A stretch of 64,000 bases of DNA from Paenibacillus sp. RC67 (lineage in GTDB: Bacteria; Bacillota; Bacilli; Paenibacillales; NBRC-103111). Shown here one piece after another: positions 19,403 through 27,886 of this stretch. The stretch is taken from contig NZ_CP125098.1 of NCBI RefSeq assembly GCF_030020805.1, positions 6,595,501 to 6,659,500 of the forward strand, read 5' to 3'. Numbering within the stretch: the stretch's first letter is position 1; each line of letters starts with the position of its first letter. The position numbers and the translations under genes are program-made. A model generated the notes under the pieces. It saw only the letters and a list, made by a program, of their open reading frames with translations, did not search any database and was not told the DNA's origin.

Positions 19403-19678
19403 ATGTTAAAGAAACTATTAGTTCTCGCATTATGTGCTGTCATTCTCACCCTTCCAAGCGCTGCTCTAGCAAAAAACAACACCACGGTCACTCAACAATC
19501 TTTTGGTTCAGGCTGCAACATATGGAAGTTTTTCGTTACTGCATACGATTCTGACGGATATATTGAAACCTTCGGTCCCTATAACGATTGGGCAGACGCC
19601 GAGGCTGCTCAACAACGCATTCTTAATAGTAATTGGCGTTTAGATGCTTATATTCACGAGGAAGAATATTGCTTCTAA
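19403..19678 (+). CDS. small secreted protein, unknown
   Basis: 91 residues. Signal peptide of about 24 residues ends at SAALA. The mature part of about 67 residues has two Cys (GSGCNIW and the C-terminal EEYCF) that could form a disulfide, and aromatic/acidic text WADAEAAQQRIL. I do not recognise the family. AGGAGG lies before the ATG at 19403 and a terminator follows at once, so it is a single-gene unit; TATAAT is present at 19330-19335. Confidence 0.75.
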   Translation: MLKKLLVLALCAVILTLPSAALAKNNTTVTQQSFGSGCNIWKFFVTAYDSDGYIETFGPYNDWADAEAAQQRILNSNWRLDAYIHEEEYCF

Positions 19679-19688
19679 ACCAGTTTGA

Positions 19689-19718
19689 GGGACACTATCG
19701 ATGTGTCCCTTATTTTAT
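19689..19718 (+). terminator. terminator after small secreted protein
   Basis: GGGACAC-TATCGAT-... pairs with GTGTCCC, then TTATTTTATT. It separates this gene from the serine hydrolase that follows. Confidence 0.8.
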
Positions 19719-19738
19719 TCATGAAGGATGTGCACCTA

Positions 19739-21243
19739 ATGAAATTATGGGAGCAAGCTCGAAGCACACAGAAAGGCGGTCCATGGCTGACCTATGCCGA
19801 TCCAGCACAGGGTGGTTGGTCAGCGGATAAGCTCAAGGAAGCTAAGCAGGTATTCGATGAAATAGGTTCCGCAGCGCTTCTGGTCATAGACCGCGGAGCT
19901 ACTGCCGTCGCTTGGGGCAATGTAACTATCCCCTATCGCTGTCACTCGCTTCGCAAAAGCTTATTAAGTGCCTTGTACGGTATTCATACACAGCAAGGAA
20001 GCATTGACATTAACCAAACGCTAGAAGAGCTCGGTATCGACGACATGCCTCCGTTAACGGAACAAGAAAAACAAGCGAAGGTTGTGCATTTACTGAAAGC
20101 ACGGTCCGGAATTTACCACGAAGCAGCCTCGGAAACCGCAGCGATGAAAAAAACCGTCCAGCCAGAGGCAGCCACGCTCCAGATACGTTCTGGTGCTATA
20201 ATAACTGGGATTTCAACGCATTAGAGACTATATTCGAGCTGACTACGAATTCAACTGTGTTCGAAGCATTTGAGCAGCGGCTTGCAAAACCGCTCCACAT
20301 GGAGGACTTCCTACCAGAACTGCATACGCAGCTAGTCAAGCAGGAGCACATCTCTATTCATGGAGCCAGGCATTATCGCCTCTCGGCCAGGGATTTGGCC
20401 CGTTTTGGGCTTCTTTACTTGCAGAACGGAAGCTTCGGCAATCAACAGCTGATCCCTAAAAACTGGATTCAAGAGAGCACTGCTCCATATTCGATCATGG
20501 AAGAATTGAGCGCCGGCTACGGTTACTTATGGTGGAAACCAATGAAGGGCATATGGAATCAGCTTGGAATGTACGAGGCTAGGGGTGTCGGCGGGCAATG
20601 CATTTCGGTTATCCCCCAAGAAAATCTTGTGTTTGTGCATAGGGCAGACACGGACAGCGGCCGTCACATTAATGGCAAGCAAGTGCTGCGTCTGTACCGG
20701 CTTATTTTAGAAGCAAAAAGCGAAACAACTTCTACACAAGCTCCTCCTGACCTTATCCCTTTGGACGTAGAAGCAGGAGAGATGCACTTCTTATTAAGCC
20801 ATTTTCGTTCTTTCCATCACAGAGCCAAGGCTCTGGACAAGATCCGTGAGGAGTACTGGCATAAGCCGCAATCCTCAACATCCGTAAGATCTCCATTAGA
20901 TCTCCTTGCAACAATGATTCATCGCGATACAAAAGCTCTTCATATTCTGACGCCACTGGATACACAGCCGGAGACGGCAGTAGAGATTGAACAGGCGAAT
21001 CTTCCGCCAGCTACCCTTTCTCCGCAGCAGCTAGTCCGTCGTTTTCTGGAGCAGAGAGAGCAGCTTTATTCTATTTTAGAGAGCCTGCCCCCTCTGGATT
21101 GGGAAAAAACATATTCGTGGAACGAAAGTGAAATTTCCGTTAAAGCCTACTTTTTAACTCATATTTTACTAGACTACCAGCAGTCCGAGCCTCTTATCCA
21201 GTTCTTTAATACATATAAGGACACGGTAGCCCCTGCAGGTTAG
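19739..21243 (+). pseudogene. class-C beta-lactamase-like serine hydrolase, frameshifted, with extra C-terminal domain
   Basis: Start ATG 19739 has AAGGA upstream. The first part carries the SxxK motif (HSLRKSLLSALYG). The frame is lost at the seven-A run 20147-20153; with one more A it continues RPARGSHAPDTFWCYNNWDF into the second part, which shows LSARDLARFGLLYL and GYGYLWW of the beta-lactamase/esterase fold. After about residue 335 an additional helical region of about 160 residues resembles DinB-type four-helix proteins only loosely. No signal peptide is seen. Cytoplasmic esterase is the best guess. Confidence 0.75.
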
Positions 21244-21270
21244 GTACGCGAATAATATATGTCTGTAATA

Positions 21271-21309
21271 AAAAATGCCTCCAGCTTAACTTATGTCGGG
21301 GGCATTTTT
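21271..21309. terminator. bidirectional terminator
   Basis: AAAAATGCCTCC pairs with GGGGGCATTTTT across a 15-base loop, T tail on plus strand and A-run providing T tail on minus; lies between convergent genes. Confidence 0.8.
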
Positions 21310-21329
21310 GATGTAATTGTCTATTTAGC

Positions 21330-21761
21330 TTATTCGTCCAAAGATTCATGGTGATTCTTCGATTTGAAGCTTCTTACCACAGCCCATCCGACCATCCCGA
21401 GAGTTAAGAAACATCCCCCGACAATCATGGTATAAAGAAAATTAGACCATATTACAGCATCGTTTGGTCCGTTTCCTACCGGCCCTACTCTGGGTCTGTA
21501 TGCATTCCAGTAAAAGAAGATCGAGAAGATCATGAACAATAATCCAAAAGCAACATGAAACACTGGCCTCCATGGTTTATAGCGAGCTGGTTGCGCGACC
21601 AGAATATAGATATCCTGAAGGAAGATAAAACATAGGGTAACTGTGGTTATGACAACTTGCAGCTTGTTTTCCCCCCTCACCTGAAAGTATAGAAACGTGT
21701 TCTGCGTAACTGGCAGCCCTAAAACTCTCAACTGCCTCATTAGTTCATGGTGCTTACCCAT
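21330..21761 (-). CDS. membrane protein of unknown function
   Basis: Up to 143 residues with three hydrophobic segments: VVITTVTLCFIFLQDIYILV, FHVAFGLLFMIFSIFFYW, and one near FLYTMIVGGCFLTLGMVGWAVV. The first 36 residues do not look like part of it: AGGGGGG lies just before codons for KLQVVITT, where no ATG/GTG/TTG exists. The true start is thus unclear and an altered start codon is possible. Family not recognised. Confidence 0.55.
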   Translation of the reverse strand: MGKHHELMRQLRVLGLPVTQNTFLYFQVRGENKLQVVITTVTLCFIFLQDIYILVAQPARYKPWRPVFHVAFGLLFMIFSIFFYWNAYRPRVGPVGNGPNDAVIWSNFLYTMIVGGCFLTLGMVGWAVVRSFKSKNHHESLDE

Positions 21762-21842
21762 AGATTCTCTACTGGAAAATACAGGTTATTTATATATACG
21801 TAGAAACTATTTTTTAGTTGCTGTGTGGTGTCTAGAAATAAG

Positions 21843-21870
21843 AAAAAGCAGGCTGCTATTGCGCCCGCTT
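21843..21870 (-). terminator. terminator of alpha/beta hydrolase gene
   Basis: AAGCGGGC / GCCTGCTT stem followed by TTTCTT on the minus strand. It lies 26 bases past the stop of the frame-corrected hydrolase, which supports the corrected end. Confidence 0.75.
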
Positions 21871-21895
21871 GATGATTTATGTGATCTATTGGCCG

Positions 21896-22839
21896 TTAGC
21901 TTTTCTTCAGCCAAGCATTCGCCAGCAGCAATGCTCCTCTTGCGGCATTCGTATCTGCAAGTGCATTCAGCATGACAAAGTCATGGATGATGCCTTGAAA
22001 GCGTACTGCCGTAACTTTCACGCCGGCTTCACGAAGCTTCGCCACATAGGCTTCTCCTCATCCCTCAGCACATCCGCTTCTCCGGTGATAACCAGCGCGG
22101 GTGGCAATCCCTTTAGCTGCTCGATTGTGGCACGGAGCGGCGATGCCGTAATCCGAGCCCGTTCCTCCGGACTGGTTGTGTATTGATCCCAGAACCACTT
22201 CATTCCTTCCCTGCTCAGAAAATAGCCTTCCGCGAACTGCTTGTAGGAATCGGTATCAAAGGATGCATCAGTTACCGGATAAAACAGCAGCTGCTTGTGA
22301 ATCGTTGGGCCTTCACGATATTTGGCCATCAGCGTCACCGCAGCCGTCATGTTGCCTCCCACGCTATCACCGGCGACCGTCAGCTTGGATGGGTCCGCGC
22401 CGAGCTCCATGCCGTGTTTGGCAACCCATTCGACGACGGCATAAATCTCTTCTATCGCGGTAGGAAATTTACTCTCTGGCGATAGGCTGTAATTTGGGAA
22501 CACAACTACCGATTGTGAACCCACAGCCAGCTCTCGAATTAAGCGGTCATGCGTATGGGCATTGCCGAATACCCAGCCGGCACCATGGCTATAGACAATG
22601 ACGGGAAGCGATGCCGCGGCGTTCTTCGGCTTGATAATCGTTACCGGTACCTGCCCGTTCGGTCCTCCTGGAACCATACGCTCCTCGATATCCACATCTG
22701 GCTTTTTAACAGGGCTGGACTGTACTTCATCTACTTTCTTGCGACCATTCTTCGGTCCAAGTTCATATAAATAGGGCGGATTCTTCGTATCTTCCACGAA
22801 TTGCTGTGCTTCGGGCTCTAGTTTCACTTCATTTGGCAT
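21896..22839 (-). pseudogene. HSL-family alpha/beta hydrolase (esterase), frameshifted near the end
   Basis: Esterase/lipase of the hormone-sensitive-lipase family. It has the oxyanion motif HGAG, nucleophile motif GDSVGGN and the catalytic Asp region TGEADVLRDE. At the CC 22056-22057 one base is missing: adding it restores EAYVAKLREAGVKV and the catalytic His in GIIHDF, ending at a stop at 21896, about 315 residues in all. As sequenced, the protein ends early and lacks the His. Start is ATG 22839 (AAGGGAG). Cytoplasmic. Confidence 0.85.
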
Positions 22840-23000
22840 GGTGTAAGACTCCCTTCCATTTTGAGTGTCATTACTTTTTACACCAAATAAAAGAATCCAA
22901 AACCTGAAACGTAATGCAGAAGGTATCTGTGCAAGGGATTGTTCTGCAATAATCGTAACCATGTGGATCTGTTTACAATTTGCTATCAAACTAATATGCA

Positions 23001-23246
23001 CTATGGTTTCCTTAACGATGCGTTAGCAATTATAGCGATTCCAGTTAGAAGAAAAGCGGGTACATAGATGTTGTTTACGAAGCCATGCAAATAAGGCGAG
23101 GGCACTTCACCGAAGAAATCACCCGCATACAATCCTGCCCATTTAATATTTTCTGGCACATAATTGGAGATTAGTTCTAACGTGTATAGAATTCCCGACA
23201 TCAAAATAAACGCGGCACCTATCACGTACATACGCTTTTCCCTCAC
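23001..23246 (-). CDS. small membrane protein
   Basis: 81 residues with two membrane helices (VIGAAFILMSGILYTLELI and VPAFLLTGIAIIANA). GTG start with GGAG eight bases upstream. Family not recognised; possibly linked with the next small gene upstream. Confidence 0.6.
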   Translation of the reverse strand: MREKRMYVIGAAFILMSGILYTLELISNYVPENIKWAGLYAGDFFGEVPSPYLHGFVNNIYVPAFLLTGIAIIANASLRKP

Positions 23247-23287
23247 ATTCTATTCTCCTTCCCTTGAATGAGGATTCACTCCTAATA

Positions 23288-23449
23288 CTAAGGCTCTTGA
23301 TTAGACCGAATCCTTTGCTGCTCTTGCCAAATCAAATCCAGTCTACTTATAATTCTTTCATCATTTTCAAGCCTCTTCTTTAGCTTAAAATCTATACTTG
23401 ATAATCCGCATAGAACCAACACCATGAAAATGATAATTACAATAATCAT
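23288..23449 (-). CDS. single-pass small membrane protein
   Basis: 53 residues: ATG 23449 with GAGGTGAGC upstream. An N-terminal membrane helix (IIVIIIFMVLVLCGL) is followed by a charged, coiled-coil-like tail (DFKLKKRLENDERIISRL). It precedes the 81-residue membrane protein on the same strand by 41 bases. Coding likelihood rests on the good ribosome site and sensible topology. Confidence 0.55.
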   Translation of the reverse strand: MIIVIIIFMVLVLCGLSSIDFKLKKRLENDERIISRLDLIWQEQQRIRSNQEP

Positions 23450-23660
23450 TTGAACAGCTCACCTCTCTTGGTCAGAGTGTTCAGAACCCGATTCATCCAT
23501 TGCATTTCTCACGAAAGCTACAGTGTTAGGAGAAAGACGTTCATCTTCACTCTATAAAAACTTAATTCATACCTGAATATACAATATAAGGATAAATATA
23601 CCACAAATTAAAAAAGATAGTGTACGCTCATTCCCTTCACTTAAAATCTCCCTCAAAAAC

Positions 23661-23690
23661 AAAATAAGCAGGTTGCCGCAGCACCCGCTT
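23661..23690 (-). terminator. terminator of metal-related membrane operon
   Basis: AAGCGGGT / AACCTGCTT imperfect stem with ATTTTG after it on the minus strand, 19 bases past the cupredoxin-like gene. Confidence 0.6.
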
Positions 23691-23708
23691 TTATGTGTAC
23701 CTGTTCAA

Positions 23709-24569
23709 CTATTTAGCTTGCCCGCCTTTGACCGTAAACGTGCTCTTGAAAGCTTTTCCAGGTTCGACTATCTCATAAGTTCCAGGCTGAGGATTATTCA
23801 GCAAAAACATATTTTCACCGGGCTTCAAATCGGCACTGAAGTTTAAATCCTTAGATACCAGCTTTAGATCGGTTCCTGCGTTAGACTTCACATTAAATAC
23901 AGCTTTAATCATGGTATTTGCTTTAAATTCCGTATTGACGGGAATCATCCCAGAAGAGGTCACGTCAATCGACGCGATTTGCAGATCGTTTTCTTCATCG
24001 AACACAGCGATTTGCGAAGCCGGTGCACCAATGGCGCCTATATGAATTTGATTGATAGCTGTGAACATAACCCCTGCACCCATGACAGCGCAGACGGCAA
24101 GGATTACCGTACCGCGATAAGTGGGCTTTTTTTGCGTTGCTGCCTTGCTCTTCAATCTGCCTGCATCCAACCGCTCTTTAATCTTCTGAATAAGGAATGA
24201 CCCCACGATAAAAACAATCGCGGCAGCCAGCACAACGTTGTTCGACTTATAGAACAGACTTCCCGCCACCGTTCCAAGCATCGCGCCCAGCGTACCGGAT
24301 AAAGCTCCCTGTATGGCCTTCTGCAACCCGAAAGCAGCTCCACCCATATACCCAACGACGATAGCGAATACTACCGAAATTAATAAAAGGATGCTTATGC
24401 CCCAATCGAACGTTTGCGCCGCTATGGCACCGAAGGCCAATGCTGACAAGAAAGAAAACACCGACGTCGATATGTTTCTTACCTTTCTTCCTTTTCCACG
24501 GAATCCACTAAAGATCTGATAAGCGCTCAACAGAACAATCAGCAAAAAACTACCCAAGTTAAGCAGCAT
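23709..24569 (-). CDS. membrane protein with C-terminal cupredoxin-like domain
   Basis: About 286 residues: roughly five membrane helices (residues 1-165), then an extracytoplasmic beta domain (about 185-286) with VNTEFKANTMIKAVFNV and GTYEIVEPGKAFKSTF text like cupredoxin-fold proteins, although typical type-1 copper ligands (Cys, two His) are absent. Last gene of the operon HupE-like, YcgR-like, YcgQ-like. Start ATG 24569 follows AAGGTGG. Role in metal handling is inferred only from neighbours. Confidence 0.65.
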   Translation of the reverse strand: MLLNLGSFLLIVLLSAYQIFSGFRGKGRKVRNISTSVFSFLSALAFGAIAAQTFDWGISILLLISVVFAIVVGYMGGAAFGLQKAIQGALSGTLGAMLGTVAGSLFYKSNNVVLAAAIVFIVGSFLIQKIKERLDAGRLKSKAATQKKPTYRGTVILAVCAVMGAGVMFTAINQIHIGAIGAPASQIAVFDEENDLQIASIDVTSSGMIPVNTEFKANTMIKAVFNVKSNAGTDLKLVSKDLNFSADLKPGENMFLLNNPQPGTYEIVEPGKAFKSTFTVKGGQAK

Positions 24570-24606
24570 TACGATAACCACCTTTTTATGTTCAAGTTGC
24601 TCAAGT

Positions 24607-25560
24607 TTATTTCAATTTTTTGCCCAAATCCCAATCCGGATAAACATAGGGAATCACAGGAGCGGTTGCAGGCTCCACCTGCTGAACCTTAATTTTGATG
24701 ACAGGCTGATCATGGTAAGTAGTTTTGTCGATGGTTCCTGTTATAGTAACCCAAGAATCATTCGCATAACGGCTTGCATTCGGGAGCTCTGCAATAATGC
24801 CGTAAGGGGAAATATCTGCAATACAATGGGTCATCGCCATTCTACCAATGAAAAGCTGGTTTTCCAGCAGGCCGTTTTCCCGATAGATGAAGCCTTTTAT
24901 TTTAACTTGCTTACCCGCATATTGGTCTGCGAAAAGATTAAGCGACTGCAGTTTCTCGATGAACCACTCATCCTTCATTTCCACTACATCCTGCTTATAC
25001 AGGAGCATCCCTAACTTGGCGTAGTCCCGATTATACTTATCCGTAGTAAACATTGCCTTCACTTTAGCATCTACACTTCCCTGCAGCTGCGCTAAATCTA
25101 TGGGTACCCCGTTGCTATCGACCGCCGTCGTTTCTCCTGAACGGATCCCGCTGCCTTTGGCCAGTGAACCAGCGAATGCTTGATTGGGCAGTAACGCTGC
25201 AAGCAGCAGCGGCATCACAAACAAACCATAAAGGACGGCGTGTTTCCACGCTGACTTAGCTTCACCATGATGATGTTCATGATGATGTGTATGATCCGAG
25301 TGTCCATCATTGGAATGATCGTGTGGGCAGGCGCAGCCAGGCGAGGATTGTTTGGTGGACCGAATCGAGATGTACAGCTGAAACAGGGCGAACAGGAATA
25401 GCCCCACCGCAGCCATGTTCACATATTTTAATAGATGAGGCGCAACAAAAAGAAGGATCTCCCCCGTAAACACCAAGCTTACCAGATATGCAGCAAAGGC
25501 GAATAAAATCACCACTTTCAAGAGATGATGCACCATGGGAGCGTAACCGTTCTTCACCAC
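24607..25560 (-). CDS. ycgQ: TIGR03943/DUF1980 family membrane protein (YcgQ-like)
   Basis: About 317 residues: two N-terminal membrane helices, a His-rich cytosolic loop (runs such as HTHHHEHHH around residues 85-103, with CACPHDH before it), a third helix, then an extracytoplasmic domain with an OB-like part (VKIKGFIYRE, WVTITGTIDK). This family pairs with YcgR-type permeases and has been tied to zinc-responsive regulation in some firmicutes (established association; not shown here). GTG start follows GAGGGGGG inside the end of the permease gene. Confidence 0.83.
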   Translation of the reverse strand: MVKNGYAPMVHHLLKVVILFAFAAYLVSLVFTGEILLFVAPHLLKYVNMAAVGLFLFALFQLYISIRSTKQSSPGCACPHDHSNDGHSDHTHHHEHHHGEAKSAWKHAVLYGLFVMPLLLAALLPNQAFAGSLAKGSGIRSGETTAVDSNGVPIDLAQLQGSVDAKVKAMFTTDKYNRDYAKLGMLLYKQDVVEMKDEWFIEKLQSLNLFADQYAGKQVKIKGFIYRENGLLENQLFIGRMAMTHCIADISPYGIIAELPNASRYANDSWVTITGTIDKTTYHDQPVIKIKVQQVEPATAPVIPYVYPDWDLGKKLK

Positions 25561-25571
25561 TATTTCCCCCC

Positions 25572-26600
25572 TCAAGACCAAAATACTTTTTCCACTATCA
25601 AAGTGCTGATAAAGACAAAACCCACTACAAGCAAGCTGTATAATAAGACGAATCGGGGTTTAAAGATTGCCGACATCATAAAAATTCCTTTTAAATTCAA
25701 CATGGGACCCAGAAGCATGAAAGCAACAAGAGAGCCTGGAGAAAATGTTGCACTGAATGACTGAGCGACAAACGCGTCCGAAGTGGAGCAAAGCGACAGA
25801 ATGAATCCGAGCCCCATCATCAGCACACTCGAGCCCCCTTGATAATGACCCAAAGCTACTAAGCTATCCTTGGGAATGAACGTTTGAAGCAAGCCCACCA
25901 ATAAAGCTCCGAATATTAAAAATTTGCCCATCTCAAAAAATTCTTCTATTGAATGTCCCATTACTTGGACAAGCTTACTCCAGCCAGAACCTGCATGATC
26001 GTGTTGGTGTCCGGAAGCACCAGAGGCTGCAGGCTTATTCATTTTTAAAGGATCTGTTTTGACAAAATAATAAATGAGAAGCCCAATGACAAACGCCGCG
26101 GCAAAAGCCAATCCCATTCGGGCATAAGTCATTTCCGGTTTATTACGAAAAGCGGTATAGGTCGACCACAATACGATCGGATTCAAGATTGGCCCGACAA
26201 CTAGAAACGTTATGGCCGCATGTACCTTCATTCCTTTTTGAATGAACCGGCGGACGGCTGGAACCATACCACATTCACACACTGGAAAAATGATCCCAAG
26301 CACGATAACCGTCAAAATAGCCAAGACCGGATTGGCAGGTATGAGTCTCTTAAGCGTCTGTTCCGAGACGAATACTTCGACCAAGGCTGAAAGAATGACG
26401 CCAATGAGGATGAACGGCAGTGCTTCGATGATGATGCTAACGAACATCATTTTGAATAGTTGAAGCTTGGGATTTTGCAGGAACGTCTCAGACGCTTTCG
26501 TGGAGAAGAAATATAAAATCAAAATTAGAATGATAGAAGCACCAGCAATGACATTCGTGCTCTTTGCCGCTGTTTTTTTGTGTAGCGCCGGGTTTTGCAT
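25572..26600 (-). CDS. ycgR: DUF318/ArsP_1-type permease (YcgR-like)
   Basis: Integral membrane permease of about 342 residues with eight or more helices. Two inverted family motifs are visible: FPVCECGMVPAVRRF and LSLCSTSDAFVAQSF, each with a conserved Cys, as in the ArsP/DUF318 group. A His-rich cytosolic loop (SGHQHDHAGSG) lies between halves. Paired with the YcgQ-like gene 11 bases downstream. Start ATG 26600 follows GAGGGG. Likely transports a metal ion or metal complex; substrate unknown. Confidence 0.85.
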   Translation of the reverse strand: MQNPALHKKTAAKSTNVIAGASIILILILYFFSTKASETFLQNPKLQLFKMMFVSIIIEALPFILIGVILSALVEVFVSEQTLKRLIPANPVLAILTVIVLGIIFPVCECGMVPAVRRFIQKGMKVHAAITFLVVGPILNPIVLWSTYTAFRNKPEMTYARMGLAFAAAFVIGLLIYYFVKTDPLKMNKPAASGASGHQHDHAGSGWSKLVQVMGHSIEEFFEMGKFLIFGALLVGLLQTFIPKDSLVALGHYQGGSSVLMMGLGFILSLCSTSDAFVAQSFSATFSPGSLVAFMLLGPMLNLKGIFMMSAIFKPRFVLLYSLLVVGFVFISTLIVEKVFWS

Positions 26601-26622
26601 GAACATCCCCTCTTGCTGTGAT

Positions 26623-27807
26623 TTAGTCAAACAATAACCGCTGCACTAACCAAATGCCCCCCATAGCAAAAGCCACGGTAGAGCCCGCAAATACGGCCCG
26701 TTTCGAATATTTCCAGCGGTGTACAAGAGCAAGCAGCGGCAAAACAATGGCGACCAACGTCACTTGAACAACTTCAATGCCTACGTTAAAGCTAATGAGG
26801 TCCACTGCAAGTTCGCTTCTTGGAATGTCCATTTCTTTCAAAATATCAGCGAAGCCCATGCCATGGATTAAGCCGAACAAAAAGGTTAAGAGCCAGCGGT
26901 AATTAATCCGTTCCCGGAGCACGTTATCCACTGCCACATAGCAGATGCTAAGGGCGATTGCAGGTTCGACGAATTTGGCCGGCACATCGATCCAGCCGAG
27001 CACGGTGAGCGTCAGTGTGATGCTATGGGCTATCGTGAACGCCGTAATCATGGCCGCATGCTGTTTGAATGTCTGCCGTGCAATCAAGAGCGAAAAAAGA
27101 AACAATAAATGATCATAGCCGGTGAGAATGTGATTGATTCCCAGTTTGAAGAAAGATAACCATCCCGACGGCATTTCTTCGGAATCCTCAGCTGTTCCTT
27201 CTTCTCCAGAAGAAGTTGTTCCAGCCGCAGGCTGAAGCTGCTTATCTTGCTGCAACCCCGCATATTCGCTGTCCGTCATTTGCATCGCCCAGACCCGATT
27301 TTTACCGGATAAAGCGGATGTGCTTTTTTGCTTGCCATAATGTATCGTAACCAGATCCACATAATTGGTCGCCGCGTCATTCAGGTACAATTGGTCGGTT
27401 AACGATATCGGTTGACCTGAAGCGACTGGCGGATACGATACCTTCAGAATCGCTTTGGTGGCATCTCCTTGCCGATCGAGCACTAGACTATTGATCTTCC
27501 AGCTCTGCGGCTGGTTGTTAAATTTCAACGTAATGTTTTGCTGCAGGACCGAGATCAGCTGATCCTTCACGGCGTTGAATTCTTCCTGCTCCAGCATGCC
27601 GTTCTTGTTAACGTCACCGCCGACAAGCTCCATAACCGATAACTCATCCAATGCATAGGTCATATCAGTACCCGATTGGGTCAAATCGAGCGTCGTATAG
27701 CTTGCGCTGTAGGCATGAGCAGACACATGTTGAACTATAGGCAGACACAGGACCGCAGCGAGTATAAAACAAAAGCAGTATTTCAAGATAGACCGAACTT
27801 GAAACAT
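26623..27807 (-). CDS. HupE/UreJ-family membrane protein with EF-hand-like loop
   Basis: 394 residues. Signal peptide ends near HVSAHA. The extracytoplasmic domain (about 32-210) contains a calcium-loop-like DVNKNGMLEQEEF (residues about 66-78). The C-terminal half has six or so helices with HILTGYDHLLFL, FTIAHSITLTL and LFGLIHGMGFA, the histidine motifs of HupE/UreJ_2 nickel/cobalt-type permeases. First gene of the four-gene membrane operon. AGGAGG precedes the ATG. Metal uptake is likely; which metal is not known. Confidence 0.82.
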   Translation of the reverse strand: MFQVRSILKYCFCFILAAVLCLPIVQHVSAHAYSASYTTLDLTQSGTDMTYALDELSVMELVGGDVNKNGMLEQEEFNAVKDQLISVLQQNITLKFNNQPQSWKINSLVLDRQGDATKAILKVSYPPVASGQPISLTDQLYLNDAATNYVDLVTIHYGKQKSTSALSGKNRVWAMQMTDSEYAGLQQDKQLQPAAGTTSSGEEGTAEDSEEMPSGWLSFFKLGINHILTGYDHLLFLFSLLIARQTFKQHAAMITAFTIAHSITLTLTVLGWIDVPAKFVEPAIALSICYVAVDNVLRERINYRWLLTFLFGLIHGMGFADILKEMDIPRSELAVDLISFNVGIEVVQVTLVAIVLPLLALVHRWKYSKRAVFAGSTVAFAMGGIWLVQRLLFD

Positions 27808-27833
27808 CTTTTTCCTCCTGGTATAGATAGCAG

Positions 27834-27859
27834 GGATGCCATTCTAGCGAATGGCATCC
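27834..27859. promoter_or_regulatory. long inverted repeat between giant S-layer gene and HupE-like gene
   Basis: Perfect 11-bp arms GGATGCCATTC / GAATGGCATCC with loop TAGC, flanked by GATAG/CTATC that can extend the stem. No T-run follows on either strand, so it is a weak terminator at best; an operator, RNA processing hairpin or read-through element are alternatives. Confidence 0.5.
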
Positions 27860-27886
27860 GACTATCTTGATGTAAACCTAAGCTGT

